In this document: positions 1 to 13,327 of the stretch, in pieces
Layout of the letters: each line of letters opens with the position of its first letter
Numbering within the stretch: the stretch's first letter is position 1
NCBI GenBank assembly: GCA_039096225.1
Contig: JBBPEB010000021.1
Coordinates: 992,001-1,056,000, forward strand
DNA length: 64,000 nucleotides
Direction: 5' to 3'
DNA from: Blastocystis sp. Blastoise
Taxonomy: Eukaryota; Sar; Bigyra; Opalinata; Blastocystidae
The notes under the pieces: model-generated
What the model was told of the DNA's origin: nothing
Databases searched by the model: none
What the model saw: the letters and a program-made list of their open reading frames with translations, nothing else
Made by a program: the position numbers and the translations under genes

Positions 1-203
1 ATATGTATATATAGAATAATTATTTCATATATTTTCTCTTCTTCACTTTTCAATACTCATAAAACTCTATATTCCAAGAGGATATAATGGTTTTATATTC
101 AATTATTCTTTATTAACACTAGTGACATATAAAAATTTGCTTTGTTTTTAGTAATTATAAGAAACAATTAAAAAAATGTTTTAGTAACAAAAATATAAAG
201 AAT

Positions 204-208
204 AAAAA
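204..208 (-). terminator. Pol III terminator of tRNA-Lys
   Basis: A run of five T on the minus strand starts a few bases past the tRNA 3' end. This is the usual RNA polymerase III stop signal. Confidence 0.8.
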
Positions 209-212
209 GAAG

Positions 213-285
213 CGCCCACCGGGGGGCTCGAACCCCCGACCACCAGGTTAAGAGCCTGGCGCTCTACCGACTGAGCTAGACGGGC
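213..285 (-). tRNA. tRNA-Lys (anticodon CUU)
   Basis: A 73-nt cloverleaf reads on the minus strand. The 7-bp acceptor stem pairs GCCCGTC with GGTGGGC and leaves a G discriminator. The D-arm holds the A-box (TAGCTCAGTCGG) and the T-arm the B-box (GGTTCGAGCCC). The anticodon CTT lies at 250-252 within the loop CTCTTAA, which gives Lys. There is no intron, and CCA is not encoded, as is normal for eukaryotes. A T5 run on the minus strand at 204-208 is the Pol III terminator. It is the only GC-rich island in the window. Confidence 0.97.
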
Positions 286-944
286 TTAACGAGAGATTTC
301 TTTTTATTTATATACTCATAGCAGAGTACACTTTATTGTTTATATATTCTAAAGTTTTTTTATGATAAAGAAAACCACTATATCAAAGGATAGGATACGA
401 ATAACATTTTATAGACGACATATACATACAAATTTTTTTTTGTAGCATTATTATAATCTATGCTGTCATGTATAATTGCATTCTTGATACTTTTATTATC
501 ATTGATGATTTATTTTTGAAGAAATCAACTTTTTCATCGTATATCCTAGATAAGCAAACTCAATAAAAACAAATAACTTGACGATCCGGTGTTCAAAGTA
601 CTTCTAGATATGTTTTTGATTTAAATGTTGAAAGAATTTAAGTTTCATTCAGCTATTGTTTAAAAAAGTTGTCAAAGATAAAAACCCTTCCCTAGAGATA
701 CTCTATTGTACGCCATATGATTGCAAACTTGTTAAAAAAAGCTGAGATAGTTATACATCAAGAGAGTTTTTAGGACATTCTAAAAATTTTTTTTTTGTAT
801 TCCAAACAAAACGAAAAACGCAATGAAATGATTCCATGGTTATTCTATAAATCTCTAGGTAAATTGCAATTTTTCTGTGATTAAATGAAGTGTACAGAAA
901 AATAATATATATTTAGGACAGGTTTATTTCTTCTTTATCAGAAC
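286..944. other. Intergenic spacer, tRNA to glycosyltransferase
   Basis: About 660 bp of AT-rich DNA with homopolymer A and T runs and no convincing ORF. It should hold the promoters of the divergent tRNA gene (internal Pol III promoter) and the glycosyltransferase gene at 945. No specific element is identifiable by eye. Confidence 0.5.
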
Positions 945-2007
945 ATGGAGATTATTTACGTGTTAGCATACTGCTCATGTTTGTTGTTTGTGTTCATGAC
1001 TTTTTATTTGGCTCAAGTAATTAATTCTCCTGTGTTTACTGTACAGTATATATATGGAGAAAAGAATGTGACATCAGCAAAAGAACAAATCAAGAACAGA
1101 GTTACAGTGAAGAAGTCTCTGGATTTGATCGAAACATCTTTAAATGAGGAAATTATAACCCGTTTTGATTTTACTTATGTTACGCAAACATCGTATATAT
1201 ATTGTTCGTTTGTATTTGATTCTAATATTATGATATATACAGTGCTGAAAGAATGTATTATTTTCCTGAGCTTCTATTGAGATGGCCTGGGTATATATTT
1301 ATTTATCTATTTGTATTATATTATATGTTTATGACTAAATATAGTGAATTCTCTGTTGCTATCTATGTTACTGGTGATATTGTTGAATCTACAAAACAAT
1401 ATATGAATAGTATTCAATTACCCAGTCGATTTCATGTAGTTTATTTACAACGTAATATTACTAATGAATATCCTATTAATACACTTCGTAATATGGCTAT
1501 TAAAGGTGTTCTTACAAGCCATTTCTGGCTAACTGATATGGACATGTGGCCTTCACGTATATATATTGTTATATATTGTTATTATATATATTGTTATATA
1601 TTGTTATTATATATATTGTTATATATTGTTATTATATATATTGTTATATTGTTTTTATAATATTATATATGTTTGTATTACTTTTTATGGCTATATATTG
1701 TTATAATTATTTTTATTATATATATTGTTATATTCTATTTTATTATATATATTGTTATATATTTTTTTATTTTTATAAATGTTTTTATTCCTTTTTATAG
1801 TTATATATAGTTATATTACTTTTATTTTATTATTAATAATTAATGGATATAATTTATTATATATATATATATAGCTAATCTTTATGATACCTTGCATGAA
1901 CTTCCTGATACAGAAAAAGAAAATAAGAAATTGGCGGTTATTGTTCCCGCCTTTCAATATAATAAATTCAGAGGAGTTTGTCGTGGATTTAATGACTGTC
2001 CTGCTGC

Positions 2008-2043
<36 letters not shown>

Positions 2044-2476
2044 ATTAATTTTTTATTAATTCACATTTTTAATATATTATGATTATTTTTTTTTCTTAGT
2101 AATATGTTTTTATTGTTTTGTGTTATATATATAATATATATAATATATATAATATATATAATATATATAATATATATAATATATATAATTTATATAATAT
2201 AATATATTATGTATAATATATATAATATATATATAGGATGTCTAAAAGAATTCCTCAGAATAAAACAGAACTCAATGCTTGCTTAGAAATATTTCATTGT
2301 GAAACATTTCGACCCAAACAACATTTACATGATTATTATTTCCCTGATTGGTATAAACCAGATTATAATAAATTATTAACGCAAGTTACTTGCTTTAAAG
2401 GACAAAGACAAGAACCGTATATATGTTATATTGAATATATATATATATATTATATTGGATATATATATATTATATT

Positions 2477-2527
<51 letters not shown>

Positions 2528-3043
2528 TGAATATATATATTATTTCTCTTCTATATATATAGATATGTTGTAGTTCGTAAGCATAATAGAATGCCAATGT
2601 TTGATGAACGATTTATGAATTATGGTTATAATAAAGTTCAATGGCTGGAACATCTACGATATATTGGATATCGATTTAAAGTATTAACAAAAGCATTCGC
2701 TATAGATATACCACATGCAAAGTATATTTATATTTATATTATAATTATCTTATTTTATATATATATACTATATGATATATATTATTACATATTAATAAAT
2801 ATAGTAATATATATTTAATATAATAAGTTAAAAAATTGATATTTTTCTATATTATAGAACATAGTTTATATATCTAATAAGATATATATATATATATATA
2901 TATATAGATCCCAGTTTCAAGCTAGTTATGTTAATGAGATATATGTTAAGAATAATTCTAATGTTACTGTTAATGTTTTATATTCTGATTTTATTCGAGA
3001 ACTAAAACAAAAACCAGATCGAAGTGTAATTAAATACTGCTAA
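945..3043 (+). CDS. GT49-family (LARGE/B4GAT1-like) type II membrane glycosyltransferase
   Basis: Seven exons: 945-1192, 1243-1290, 1345-1556, 1875-2007, 2237-2416, 2563-2721 and 2908-3043. They sum to a 371-residue frame. Residues 4-22 are a hydrophobic signal anchor, so the enzyme should sit in the ER/Golgi membrane with a lumenal catalytic domain. Exon 2 encodes YYFPELLLRWPG followed by SVAIYV, which is the start of the Glyco_transf_49 domain. Exon 3 ends with the DxD-type motif TDMDMWPS. Exon 6 gives EPYVVVRK, then FDERF..YG.NKVQW and PHA, which are hallmarks of GT49 in LARGE and B4GAT1. By family, it should transfer glucuronic acid or a related sugar from a UDP donor to an O-glycan; donor and acceptor cannot be read from sequence. 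It is shorter than LARGE and lacks the second (GT8) domain. Introns are TA microsatellites. The gene is convergent with the AN1 gene at 3624. Confidence 0.85.
1557..1874 (+). repeat. Intronic tandem repeat of ATTGTTATAT-type units
   Basis: Intron 3 of the GT49 gene is built from repeated TATATATTGTTATATATTG-like units that alternate with TTATTATATAT, and ends in a TA run before TATAG. It is translated by chance in two frames but is intronic by phase and family alignment. Confidence 0.7.
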
Positions 3044-3623
3044 TTATTTTTATATATTTAAAAATATATATATATTACATATATATATATATTTGTTTCA
3101 TATAAAGTTTCTTTCAAATATTTCTTCTTAAATTAATTGTTTATTGAATATATATAAATATAATTTTTCTAAAAGTGAATTTTTATTTGGCTTTCTTATT
3201 TCATTTATATATATTTGTAGAAAGTAACTGTTTGTTTTTCTTTTATTGTATTTTAAATTTTTTAAATTTTTTTTTGCTTATTCTATTATCAGGAATCGTT
3301 TATGTTTTTTGTGTAAAATGTCTATTGTTTAGTTATTATTATTTTCGAATATATTAATATAAATAACATAAAATATATTTTCATATAATATATATATATA
3401 TAATAAATTTAATCTTTTTTCATTTATATCTCCTAATTCATTTTTTTAAATTTGCAATTCAGTTGTATTATATTATATATTCTCAATCATAGAAACTATG
3501 ATTTTCTATATATATAATTTAAATTTATAATATATTTACAAAAAACAAAACAAATCGAAACAGAAACATTTATTTAAATAATTCTTTATTCAATTTAATA
3601 TTTTTATTACAATAATATATATC
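3044..3623. other. Convergent intergenic spacer
   Basis: Shared 3' flank of the GT49 gene (+) and the AN1 gene (-). Very AT-rich with T runs and TA repeats. No gene or RNA was recognised. Confidence 0.5.
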
Positions 3624-4561
3624 TTATTGTATCAATCGACTTTTGGATTTTAAATTAGTAACATGCCTTGAAGATTGAGATGAATTCTAGATATTAAATA
3701 GATAACATCAATACATAATGAATATTATAATAATATATAAAGTTTATTGATAATAATATATAATATTTTTCTTAGATAATAATATATAATACTTTTCTAT
3801 AGATAATAATATATATATATAGATACATTTAATATTTCACTTGTAATACATAGATTTGTGAGGCTCTTTAAAATATCATTAGAAGAGATATTAGTGGATA
3901 GAAAATTTAATTCTTTGTTTTTAATTGGCTGATTCTTTTGAAGAGATGGGCAATGATGAGAATCTGGAAAACGATGTCTATATATATGTATCAGTTATAT
4001 TAAATCTTATTAAAAAAAAACACAAAAAAAAACACAAATATATATATATATAATAAAATATATTATGAATAAAAGTGATAATAAACAAATAATAATATAT
4101 ACTCTGTACAAAAATTCTGATTACATAATTTACAATGAACCGTATCTATGGCATATAATTTGTGAGTACATCCTTTAACAGGACATTTGGTTATTTTAGG
4201 TTTCTTTATGTGTGTACATTCATTTTTCATATGTTCATTTATCTATATAAAAAAAAGTTAATAATACAATTATATATTTATACTAAAAATATTAAACATA
4301 ACATAACATTAATACTCAATTCATTTATATAAAAATGCTTACTTGTTCTTTAAAATCCTTTGTTCCATCTATCCGAATTGTATGACCACATTCTGGACAT
4401 TTTTGTGCAGTAATACGTCTTTTGTCTGCATTTGGACAATTATGAGATACATAATCTCTATGTGTAAGACAGAAATATTTATCGCAACAATCGCACTTGA
4501 AAGGAAGGTAATCGTGTTCACGACATACTTCACATTGCTTCCCAATATCTAGAAATTCCAT
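3624..4561 (-). CDS. ZFAND2: Two AN1-type zinc-finger protein (ZFAND2/AIRAP-like)
   Basis: Four exons on the minus strand: 4343-4561, 4103-4242, 3827-3977 and 3624-3686. They give 190 residues. The start is the ATG at 4559-4561, reading MEFLDIGKQC, as in ZFAND2 proteins; the two upstream in-frame codons are TTG. The first AN1 finger (about residues 10-46) has C..C, C..C, FC..H and H.C. A second, more C-terminal finger starts at CPVKGC and ends CTEHRFPDSHHC. In animals and fungi (Cuz1) such proteins bind the proteasome and Cdc48/p97 and act under arsenite or misfolded-protein stress. That role is inferred from family only. The tail after finger 2 is short and has no obvious ubiquitin-interacting motif or CaaX box. 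Confidence 0.85.
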
Positions 4562-4592
4562 CAACAAGTCAAGTCTGATATAGTTATAGTTT

Positions 4593-4781
4593 TCAATTTA
4601 TAAAAATAATAATCAAATCATGATAAACACATCTTCGAAATGAAAACCAGTTTTCACGCTGAATGTTATTCAGTCCTGCGAACAATTGTGCATTCCACGA
4701 ACACGAAAAGTGCTTAATTTTTTGTTCTAGAAAAGCTAGTTTTTTCTTTAACTTTTCTATTAGTTTAGTGACTAGATACAT
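4593..4781 (-). CDS. Possible small ORF upstream of the AN1 gene
   Basis: A 62-codon ORF begins with ATG at 4779-4781. The first half is Lys/Leu-rich and helical (KLIEKLKKKLAFLEQKI), and the second half holds Cys, Trp and Arg residues. It looks less AT-biased than the surrounding spacer. Against it, the stop is TGA, which none of the recognised genes here uses, and no family is recognised. It could be a true small gene, a leader in the AN1 transcript, or chance. Confidence 0.2.
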   Translation of the reverse strand: MYLVTKLIEKLKKKLAFLEQKIKHFSCSWNAQLFAGLNNIQRENWFSFRRCVYHDLIIIFIN

Positions 4782-5813
4782 TTTAAATAGTCAATAATGG
4801 TAGTAAAGGTTTTCTAAGTATCTCAGTTTTTTGTTGAAGAAGAAAAGGAAGTTTTTTTCAATTCTATTTTTCATTTTACTCTCAATACTCATTCTTAAAC
4901 GTACCCAAGTGAATAGATTAGTATTGCTAAATATTCTAGAGCATTAAATATTTATTGTGAATACAATTAAATGTGAATTCTCAAAATGGTATTAGTTGAA
5001 ATATATATTTTGAGAACTAAAATTATAATTTAGCATGATATGTATAACAATATAAGAATTTTTATTAAAGAATGAAAACCTTAAAAGTGAAATTCAATAA
5101 AAAATCTGTATTTTTCAAAATCTATAATATTTTATGAAAATAAACACATAAAATACTTTAATGATTCATTGATAATTTGATATAAAACAATAAAATATAA
5201 AATTAGTTTACTAAATAAACGGAAAAAGTGAACAAAAAGTATATAAATAATAAAAAAAGTATTATGAAGCAAGTTTATAAAAACCTTATAAAAGAAGACA
5301 TATTACAATTATAATAAAATCATATATACGACAAGATCATATATATATTTATAAAAAAAATATTTGAAAAGTATATACAATTGAATAATATTGAAAAAAA
5401 AAACTTTAATAATATTTACAAGAAACATATATATATATAGAGCATATATTATAATAAAATAATAAAGAAAAAGACAACGTAAAAAAAAATAACAAAAGAA
5501 AAGAAAATTATTATAAGAAAAAGGTTGTTATAAGAAAAAGGTTGTTATAAGGAAAAGGTTGTTATAAGGAAAAGACTGTTATAAGAAAAAGGTTGTTATA
5601 ATAAAAAGGTAATTAAATAAAAAAAAAATTCAAAGGAAAAGAAACAAAATAAGGAAAAGAAATAATAGACAAAAATAAAAGGGAAAATAATAGACAAAAA
5701 AAGAAAGAAAAGAAATAATAAATAAATAAAAAAAGAAAGAAAGAGAAAAGAATAAGAAGAAATCTAATAAACAAAAGAATACTTGAAAACCCCCCATATA
5801 TATCGTGATTTCT
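4782..5813. other. Intergenic spacer with A-rich tracts
   Basis: About 1 kb between the AN1 gene and the 3' end of the fucosyltransferase-like gene. It is A-rich on the plus strand, with no convincing ORF. It includes the 17-bp minisatellite listed separately. Confidence 0.5.
5521..5609. repeat. 17-bp minisatellite, about five copies
   Basis: Five head-to-tail copies of a 17-bp unit close to AAGGTTGTTATAAGAAA, with one or two substitutions per copy, lie in the 3' flank of the fucosyltransferase-like gene. A degenerate copy precedes the array. Confidence 0.8.
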
Positions 5814-7706
5814 TTACCAATAAATATATTCATATTGTTTATGAATTAATTTACAATGCTGATCATTTAAGCAAGGTAAATCACCAATATCTATATAATA
5901 CGAAGAACTACGCATGCCGACCGTAATACGTAAGGATTGAATAATACGTTGCCAGCTATTTATAGAGGTACTTATAGAATCAAAACAATCTAAAGATGTT
6001 TTTAAATTAGCTAATTCTATAAGTGGATAAATAGATCTATTTAAAGTATGATTTCGTTCTAAACAAAGAGATCGAGGATATTTATTATAATGTATATTTA
6101 AAGACGTCATTCGGAAGAAATAAGATAAAGAGCCAGGATCATTCGTATTGAGAAATATACTTGCATTTCTTGAATGTTTTATTTTCTCTAATAGTTGAAT
6201 TGATGATAAATAATTATAATTCTCAACTAGTTTTTCATTGAGATTTCTTGGATTATGATATATATGAACACATATATCATTATGTGTATTCATAGGATCT
6301 CCAGTATAATTAGTATTTGTAAATATACGTATCCATTCTAATACATCATGAGTAGGTCTTAACATATAAGTAATAGCTTGTATTCTCCAATATTGAATAT
6401 AATAAGATCGAGGTACATTAGTTACATTATAAAACTTCCTTATATACTGTGGAATAGTATTTCGGAACTCTAATGTATTACTAACATACCATATACGTTT
6501 ATCCATATGATCATAAATATCTTGTTTATTATGAATAATAGAAATTTGATGATTATATATACTTTTTTCATGATTTATCCATTTTATATATTCTTCTTTA
6601 TTTAATTCACATGAACTTAAAGAATGAAAGAAACATGAAAAGGATTGTTCTTTACAAAAAGTTATATTTGTATATTTTGAATAAATAAATGGACTCCAAA
6701 TAGCAATTCGATTATATTTTTCAGCTAAAGCTAAATAAGAAGTTAAAACAGTGATTTCAAATCCAAAAGAAGAATCATAATCACCTATTATTAAATATTG
6801 TAATTCATCACAAGTAGAAGAAGAAGGATGCTGATGTTCCCATATAATATTTTGAAAATAATAAGTTCCCCAGAGAACATCATCATATTCATAGACTTCA
6901 TTATATTCTATCCATTGATAAGATTCATCAGGAAAAGAAGAATAATCTAAAAAACCAGTACATTGAGGAGATTTATCGAAATTACCAGTAATAAATTGAT
7001 TACGAATAAAAAAAGTACTATCTTCTATATTAACTTCTATTTCTGGATATAATTTAATAAAATAACTCAAATATTCAGTTTCCGGTTTCTTCACTATATA
7101 ATCAAATAATTTATACCAAGGAGTTTCTGTATGCATTATTAAGCCTATTTCACCCTCTTTCGATTCCTCAGATTGCTCCACAGATGTCTTCTATTAGTAT
7201 ATAGTTATAATAATGTTAACATATTATTTTATTGAATAGAATTATTGATATATTATATATATAATATAGAAAACAAAAAAAACAAAGAAGATATATATCA
7301 AAATGAAAAAAATACATAAAATTGAGTAACATGGACTCGATGGTCTCCTGAACGACTAACGACACTAGCAGCAATTTGATCATTGGAATATTCTACAAGA
7401 ATCAGTTATTAAAAATGGAAAATATTAAAAAATTTACTTGATCTATATATGAAATATCATTAAAAAAAAAATCAGAATAGTAAGTAATTTGATGGAAATA
7501 TATGTATAAGGAAAAACAAAAAAATAAAAAAGAATGACGTTGGCAGCAACAAGATAAAGTATAATTCGTTGCCTAATAGAATACATATAGATATCTATAT
7601 ACGATGAGCGATTCATTTGCTGGCTTTTATCATGGATTCTCAATGCGATCAAAGAAAGAAGGACTAAGAGTACAGAGTACCATATGAATGCTAAACTCCT
7701 TTTCAT
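5814..7706 (-). CDS. Fucosyltransferase-like type II membrane protein
   Basis: Four exons on the minus strand: 7603-7706, a 5-nt exon 7438-7442, 7316-7392, and 5814-7190. They sum to 520 residues in frame. The chosen start reads MKRSLAFIWY and is followed by a hydrophobic anchor (about residues 5-23), so the product is probably a Golgi/ER type II protein. The large lumenal part shows a pattern seen in GT23-like proteins: a GxE..VLTSYLALA..YNRI segment, a Cys-rich stretch, a YYIQYWRIQA segment, then CVHI and a later SIFLNTNDP. The position of the usual donor-binding VRHGDK-like segment reads VHIYHNPR, so catalytic competence is uncertain. Many N-x-S/T sites fit a secreted domain. Family assignment is by pattern only. 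An upstream in-frame ATG (reading MHVFCC) is an alternative start. Confidence 0.6.
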
Positions 7707-8363
7707 ATTACAGCAAAAGACATGCATTATTCCAAGACTGTGTTTGTATGAACACAAAATAATACCTTTTAAAAAAATGACAAAACAGTTGAAGATTTTT
7801 AATTTATTTGTTTATTGTTTTAATGAATTCGAGGGTATCCTTAAAAATATAGAAGTTGTTGTTATCAAAGAGTATTGTGTATCTAGAGTGTATGGTCTCA
7901 TTTGCAGAAAGTTATTCTTGGATGAGTCATTTTCAGTAATTGATGTTTTTTTTGTTCAATAAAGATGTACGTTATTCGCAGGAGTTCATGAGGAAGAAGG
8001 CAAATAGGTTCTTTAATTGTATCTGTAATTATTGATATAAAAAAAAAAGAAGAATCACAAAACACAAAAGAAATTTCTTCTAGAGACCGATTGTATGGAA
8101 TTGTAATAATGACATAAAAAGGGAGTCATTAATAAGATAAAGGAAAATAGGTATATAATTGAATGTGATGAACGAAATAAAAATAAAATACAGAATATTA
8201 GAATAAGAAAACAAGTTAGTTGTAGTAAATTGATTATGAAAACAGCATATATTATTATACAAAAGCCATAGAAATATAATGTATAGAGAAATAAATGTAG
8301 ATTTCAAATAGATTATAAGAAATGATAAAAATATAATTATGTTTCGAGATGAATAAAGTGAAT
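7707..8363. other. Intergenic spacer between two minus-strand genes
   Basis: Promoter side of the fucosyltransferase-like gene and 3' flank of CK2 alpha. ORFs on both strands here are hydrophobic low-complexity readings of AT-rich DNA, and I do not call them genes. Confidence 0.5.
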
Positions 8364-10331
<1,968 letters not shown>

Positions 10332-10933
10332 GGTAGAATATCAAACTTGAGTACAATGAATGAAAAAACGAAAATGAATGTTCCTTCCAAGGTTTCTAAA
10401 TTACCATTTTACTCGAATATCACGGTATTTTATTATGTTTCCCTACTATCTAATAGATCCCCATGGGTTTATTGATTTTTTGATTTGTAGTAGAGTTTGT
10501 TGGGAAATTCTTTTTATATACCTTTAAATAGTTTTATTTACATGTTTTTTTTTTGATATAAAAATAAAATGTGTTTTATTTTAAAATTAAAGCACTTTAA
10601 AATGTTTTCATAAAACTCGTAGATACCATATTGTTAGTAATCTATATGGTAAAGACTATTAGATTATCCGTAGCATTGTTGTTCGATAATGTTTGCTTGT
10701 TTTGTCTTTGTAAGCAAAAAATTTTATTGGTTCATGATATTCAAAAATGTAGAAACATAAGAATAACATAATTGAGAATAATTAAAACAAATAAAATGAT
10801 AATTACAAAAAAAAAAAACAAAATATACTTTTAAAATACATACAGTTAAGAAGAATTAATAAAATTGAAAATTAGAAAAAAACAAATAACATAAGATAAC
10901 TTTATATACAAACAAATAAAAAAAAATACCATT
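10332..10933. other. Intergenic spacer, CK2 promoter side
   Basis: About 600 bp between the 3' end of the GNAT gene and the CK2 start. It has A/T runs and one stretch of ordinary complexity next to the CK2 start. No gene was recognised. Confidence 0.5.
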
Positions 10934-11506
10934 TTATTCTTTATCTTCTTTTTTACCACTACCTACAATAGTTTCTAAGACAGCAGTCCATACATCTCTA
11001 TCATCTTGAGTACCTATTCTAGGGACAAATCCAACTTTGAAGAAAATAGATACAGCAAGCCAATTACGGAAAATCGTTGTTAAGAATACATGTTCGTATT
11101 TTTCTTTTAACATAGGAAGAATGTAAGAAATAAGAGCTTGACCAATTCCTTTGTTTTGATATTCAGGTAAAACGGCAAGACGATATAAACAGCCATGATC
11201 TTTATCAATACCTGTTCCTTCCCAAGCAGTGACTGTTCCTACAGTATTTCCTTTTTCATTGATAGCAAACACCATACGATCACTTAATAAAGACTTTACA
11301 GAACCAAACGTATCTTCAAAACTTTTTTTTGCTTCATCATTACTAGCAAATTGGCCACTCTTCCATTGGATATAAGACCAATATTTCTCATCACCTTCTT
11401 TATAGAATCGGAATTCAAAACCATCAGGAATGTCATAAGAAAATGGATTTGCTTGAGGACTTAATCCCATAGTAACTTCATATTTCTGGAATCTTTCAAG
11501 AGACAT
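10934..11506 (-). CDS. GNAT-family N-acetyltransferase, intronless
   Basis: A single uninterrupted 190-codon frame runs from ATG at 11504-11506 to TAA. The central segment YRLAVLPEYQNKGIGQALI (about 108-126) is GNAT motif A, with the acetyl-CoA pyrophosphate-binding Q-x-x-G-x-G (Q117, G120, G122). It is followed by a predicted alpha/beta half with FLTTIFRNWLAVSIFFKVGF, the motif B region. The N-terminal GFEFRFYKEGDEKYW resembles many small bacterial GNAT proteins. The substrate is unknown. It is the only gene among the 20 without an intron, and it has no low-complexity insert, which suggests acquisition from bacteria or retroposition. Its stop is TAA, and its A/T-ending codons match its neighbours, so any transfer is old. 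Confidence 0.85.
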   Translation of the reverse strand: MSLERFQKYEVTMGLSPQANPFSYDIPDGFEFRFYKEGDEKYWSYIQWKSGQFASNDEAKKSFEDTFGSVKSLLSDRMVFAINEKGNTVGTVTAWEGTGIDKDHGCLYRLAVLPEYQNKGIGQALISYILPMLKEKYEHVFLTTIFRNWLAVSIFFKVGFVPRIGTQDDRDVWTAVLETIVGSGKKEDKE

Positions 11507-12124
11507 TTGGTAAACTTAATAAATAAATATCAACAAGAGACTAGAGTCTTTTATATCGTAAAAAAACAATTTATTGGAATTTGCTGATTCATTCTTTCAG
11601 GTCATTTCTTTTCATTTCAGATTGTCTTAAAAAAAAGTTGTTTTTTATTCATATATTGATTTATTATATTCCTTTAATGAATATATAATTTGATTTATAA
11701 ATAGTATGTTGATATGAATATAGATAAAACAATGTATACTAAAATGCAATATTCATAAACTTGATTATCCCATTTTTATATATATTTATTGTATTCAAAT
11801 TCTATGATTATAAAAGAATAGATTTCAAATTCAAAAGGAGATATAAATATTTGTTTACAACTGTAATATTTAAAAAATCCAAAAAAACAACAACATTCCT
11901 TTATTCATATCACAAAATAAACGTCTAAATTAATATTTCTAGTTTGTTTAGAGCATATAAAACAGTATATTACTTCTTCACTATTCTAATATCAATAACA
12001 AACACTAAGTAATCAATATATATAAACATGTTAAACAATAGACTTCCCAATTAATTACAATAATAGAGTTAAAAATAAAGACATAAAAAAATGGATACAT
12101 AATAGATTTTATTATTTATATAAT
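11507..12124. other. Intergenic spacer
   Basis: GNAT promoter side and SRP14 3' flank. AT-rich with A runs. Nothing else was recognised. Confidence 0.5.
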
Positions 12125-12601
12125 TTAGTTAGAAGGTTTTTCTTTTGCTAACTTTTCTTTAGGTACTCTCAAGTTTGTAAGACAGGACTATAATTGAAAT
12201 GAAAAATTACAAAGATAAAGCAATATATATATATATACTTTCATAGTACTATTCAATAATTTTCCAAATTCAGCTACATTTGAATTTTCAACCTGGAGAT
12301 TTATATAGTGAATAACAACAATATAATATATATATTTTAAAAAGAATATATTAAAAAAAAAAGCCCTACAAAATAAAAAAAAGATGAAAAAACTTACTAA
12401 TGTACTGATTTTTTTATCTTTATATGTGGCTCTAATGAGACATTGATTCTTAGAAAGATCAGGTTCTTGTCTCTTTGAAGGTGTGCAATTAACACTTTCA
12501 TTATATTGCTTCATCGTGATATCTACATGACCAGCATTCTTATTGGATTCATAAAGTTTTTGTAATTCAACAATGAAGTCGTTATTCGTTAGAAAAACCA
12601 T
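12125..12601 (-). CDS. SRP14: Signal recognition particle 14 kDa subunit
   Basis: Three exons on the minus strand: 12398-12601, 12239-12292 and 12125-12187, giving 106 residues. The N-terminus MVFLTNNDFIVELQKLY matches the SRP14 start, and CLIRATYKDKKISTLV matches the conserved CLLRA..GKKKISTVV strand region. The second exon encodes VENSNVAEFGKLLNSTMK, corresponding to the C-terminal helix. The length fits the family. SRP14 pairs with SRP9 on the Alu domain of SRP RNA and delays elongation of secretory proteins in the cytosol. The gene is divergent from the small membrane protein gene, 287 bp away. Confidence 0.93.
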
Positions 12602-12888
12602 CTTTTAATTTCAACTATCTATAGAATAGTAAGAATTAGATATACTTAGTTTTCTATATATATACTAGATCTAGAAATGCTAAATGAAAAACAATGAATG
12701 TCATTTTTCATTTCCTCTTTTTAATCACGATTCCTAATAATTATTGTCTGATAAATTCAATTTTCTTTTGAAAACGAAAGAAAACAAATAAAAAACGTAT
12801 TTCCATGATTAACTCAATTAATTAAACCAAGAAACAAAATCTTTACAAAGAATAGAAACAATACAATTCTCTTTAAATACTCTATGAA
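12602..12888. promoter_or_regulatory. Divergent promoter region, SRP14 / small TM protein
   Basis: 287 bp separate the two start codons on opposite strands, so both promoters must lie here or overlap the genes. AT-rich, with no element recognised. Confidence 0.45.
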
Positions 12889-13327
12889 ATGGATCCATAC
12901 ATCTATATTATTATTGTAGCCCTTCTTTTTCTTATTCTTCTAGTGTATTATCTGAATATCATTAATTATTGCAAAAGTGCAATTCGAAGAAGGAAAACAA
13001 TTCAAAGATTAGTTCTTAAAAAACACAGATTACTGAATAAAAAAGAGAATTATGTCTCACTCATTGCTCAAGCGAAGGTAATTTATGTTTGATTTATTTC
13101 ACAACTATTATTTATCATTATGAACAACTCTTTTTATCTATGATGTCTCTTTTTTTTCAATAATATTTTTATTTCCTATTCTATAGCAAGCTGGAGAGTT
13201 TCAACAAGCATTAACATTACAACGAGGTTTAAATGAATTAGAACAAGACCTTCGTAATTGTGAAGATTTATTAGAAATGAATATTAATGATTATAACTAT
13301 GAAGCAGAAGGAAAAAATATATTATAA
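12889..13327 (+). CDS. Small single-pass membrane protein with coiled-coil tail
   Basis: Two exons, 12889-13077 and 13187-13327, give 109 residues with TAA. Residues 4-24 (IYIIIVALLFLILLVYYLNII) are a strong N-terminal membrane anchor. A basic helix follows (KSAIRRRKTIQRLVLKKHR), then a second, Glu/Gln/Leu-rich helical stretch. The layout fits a tail facing the cytosol. No family is recognised; small SNARE-like or scaffold proteins look similar, but there is no SNARE zero-layer pattern I can defend. Splicing is supported by the continuous AQAK/QAGEFQQA frame and clean GTAATT...CTATAG ends. Confidence 0.7.

Noticed and set aside
7684-7962. 92-codon plus-strand ORF
   Set aside because: It overlaps the antisense of the signal-anchor exon at 7603-7706, has no recognisable domain, and no splice-supported extension.
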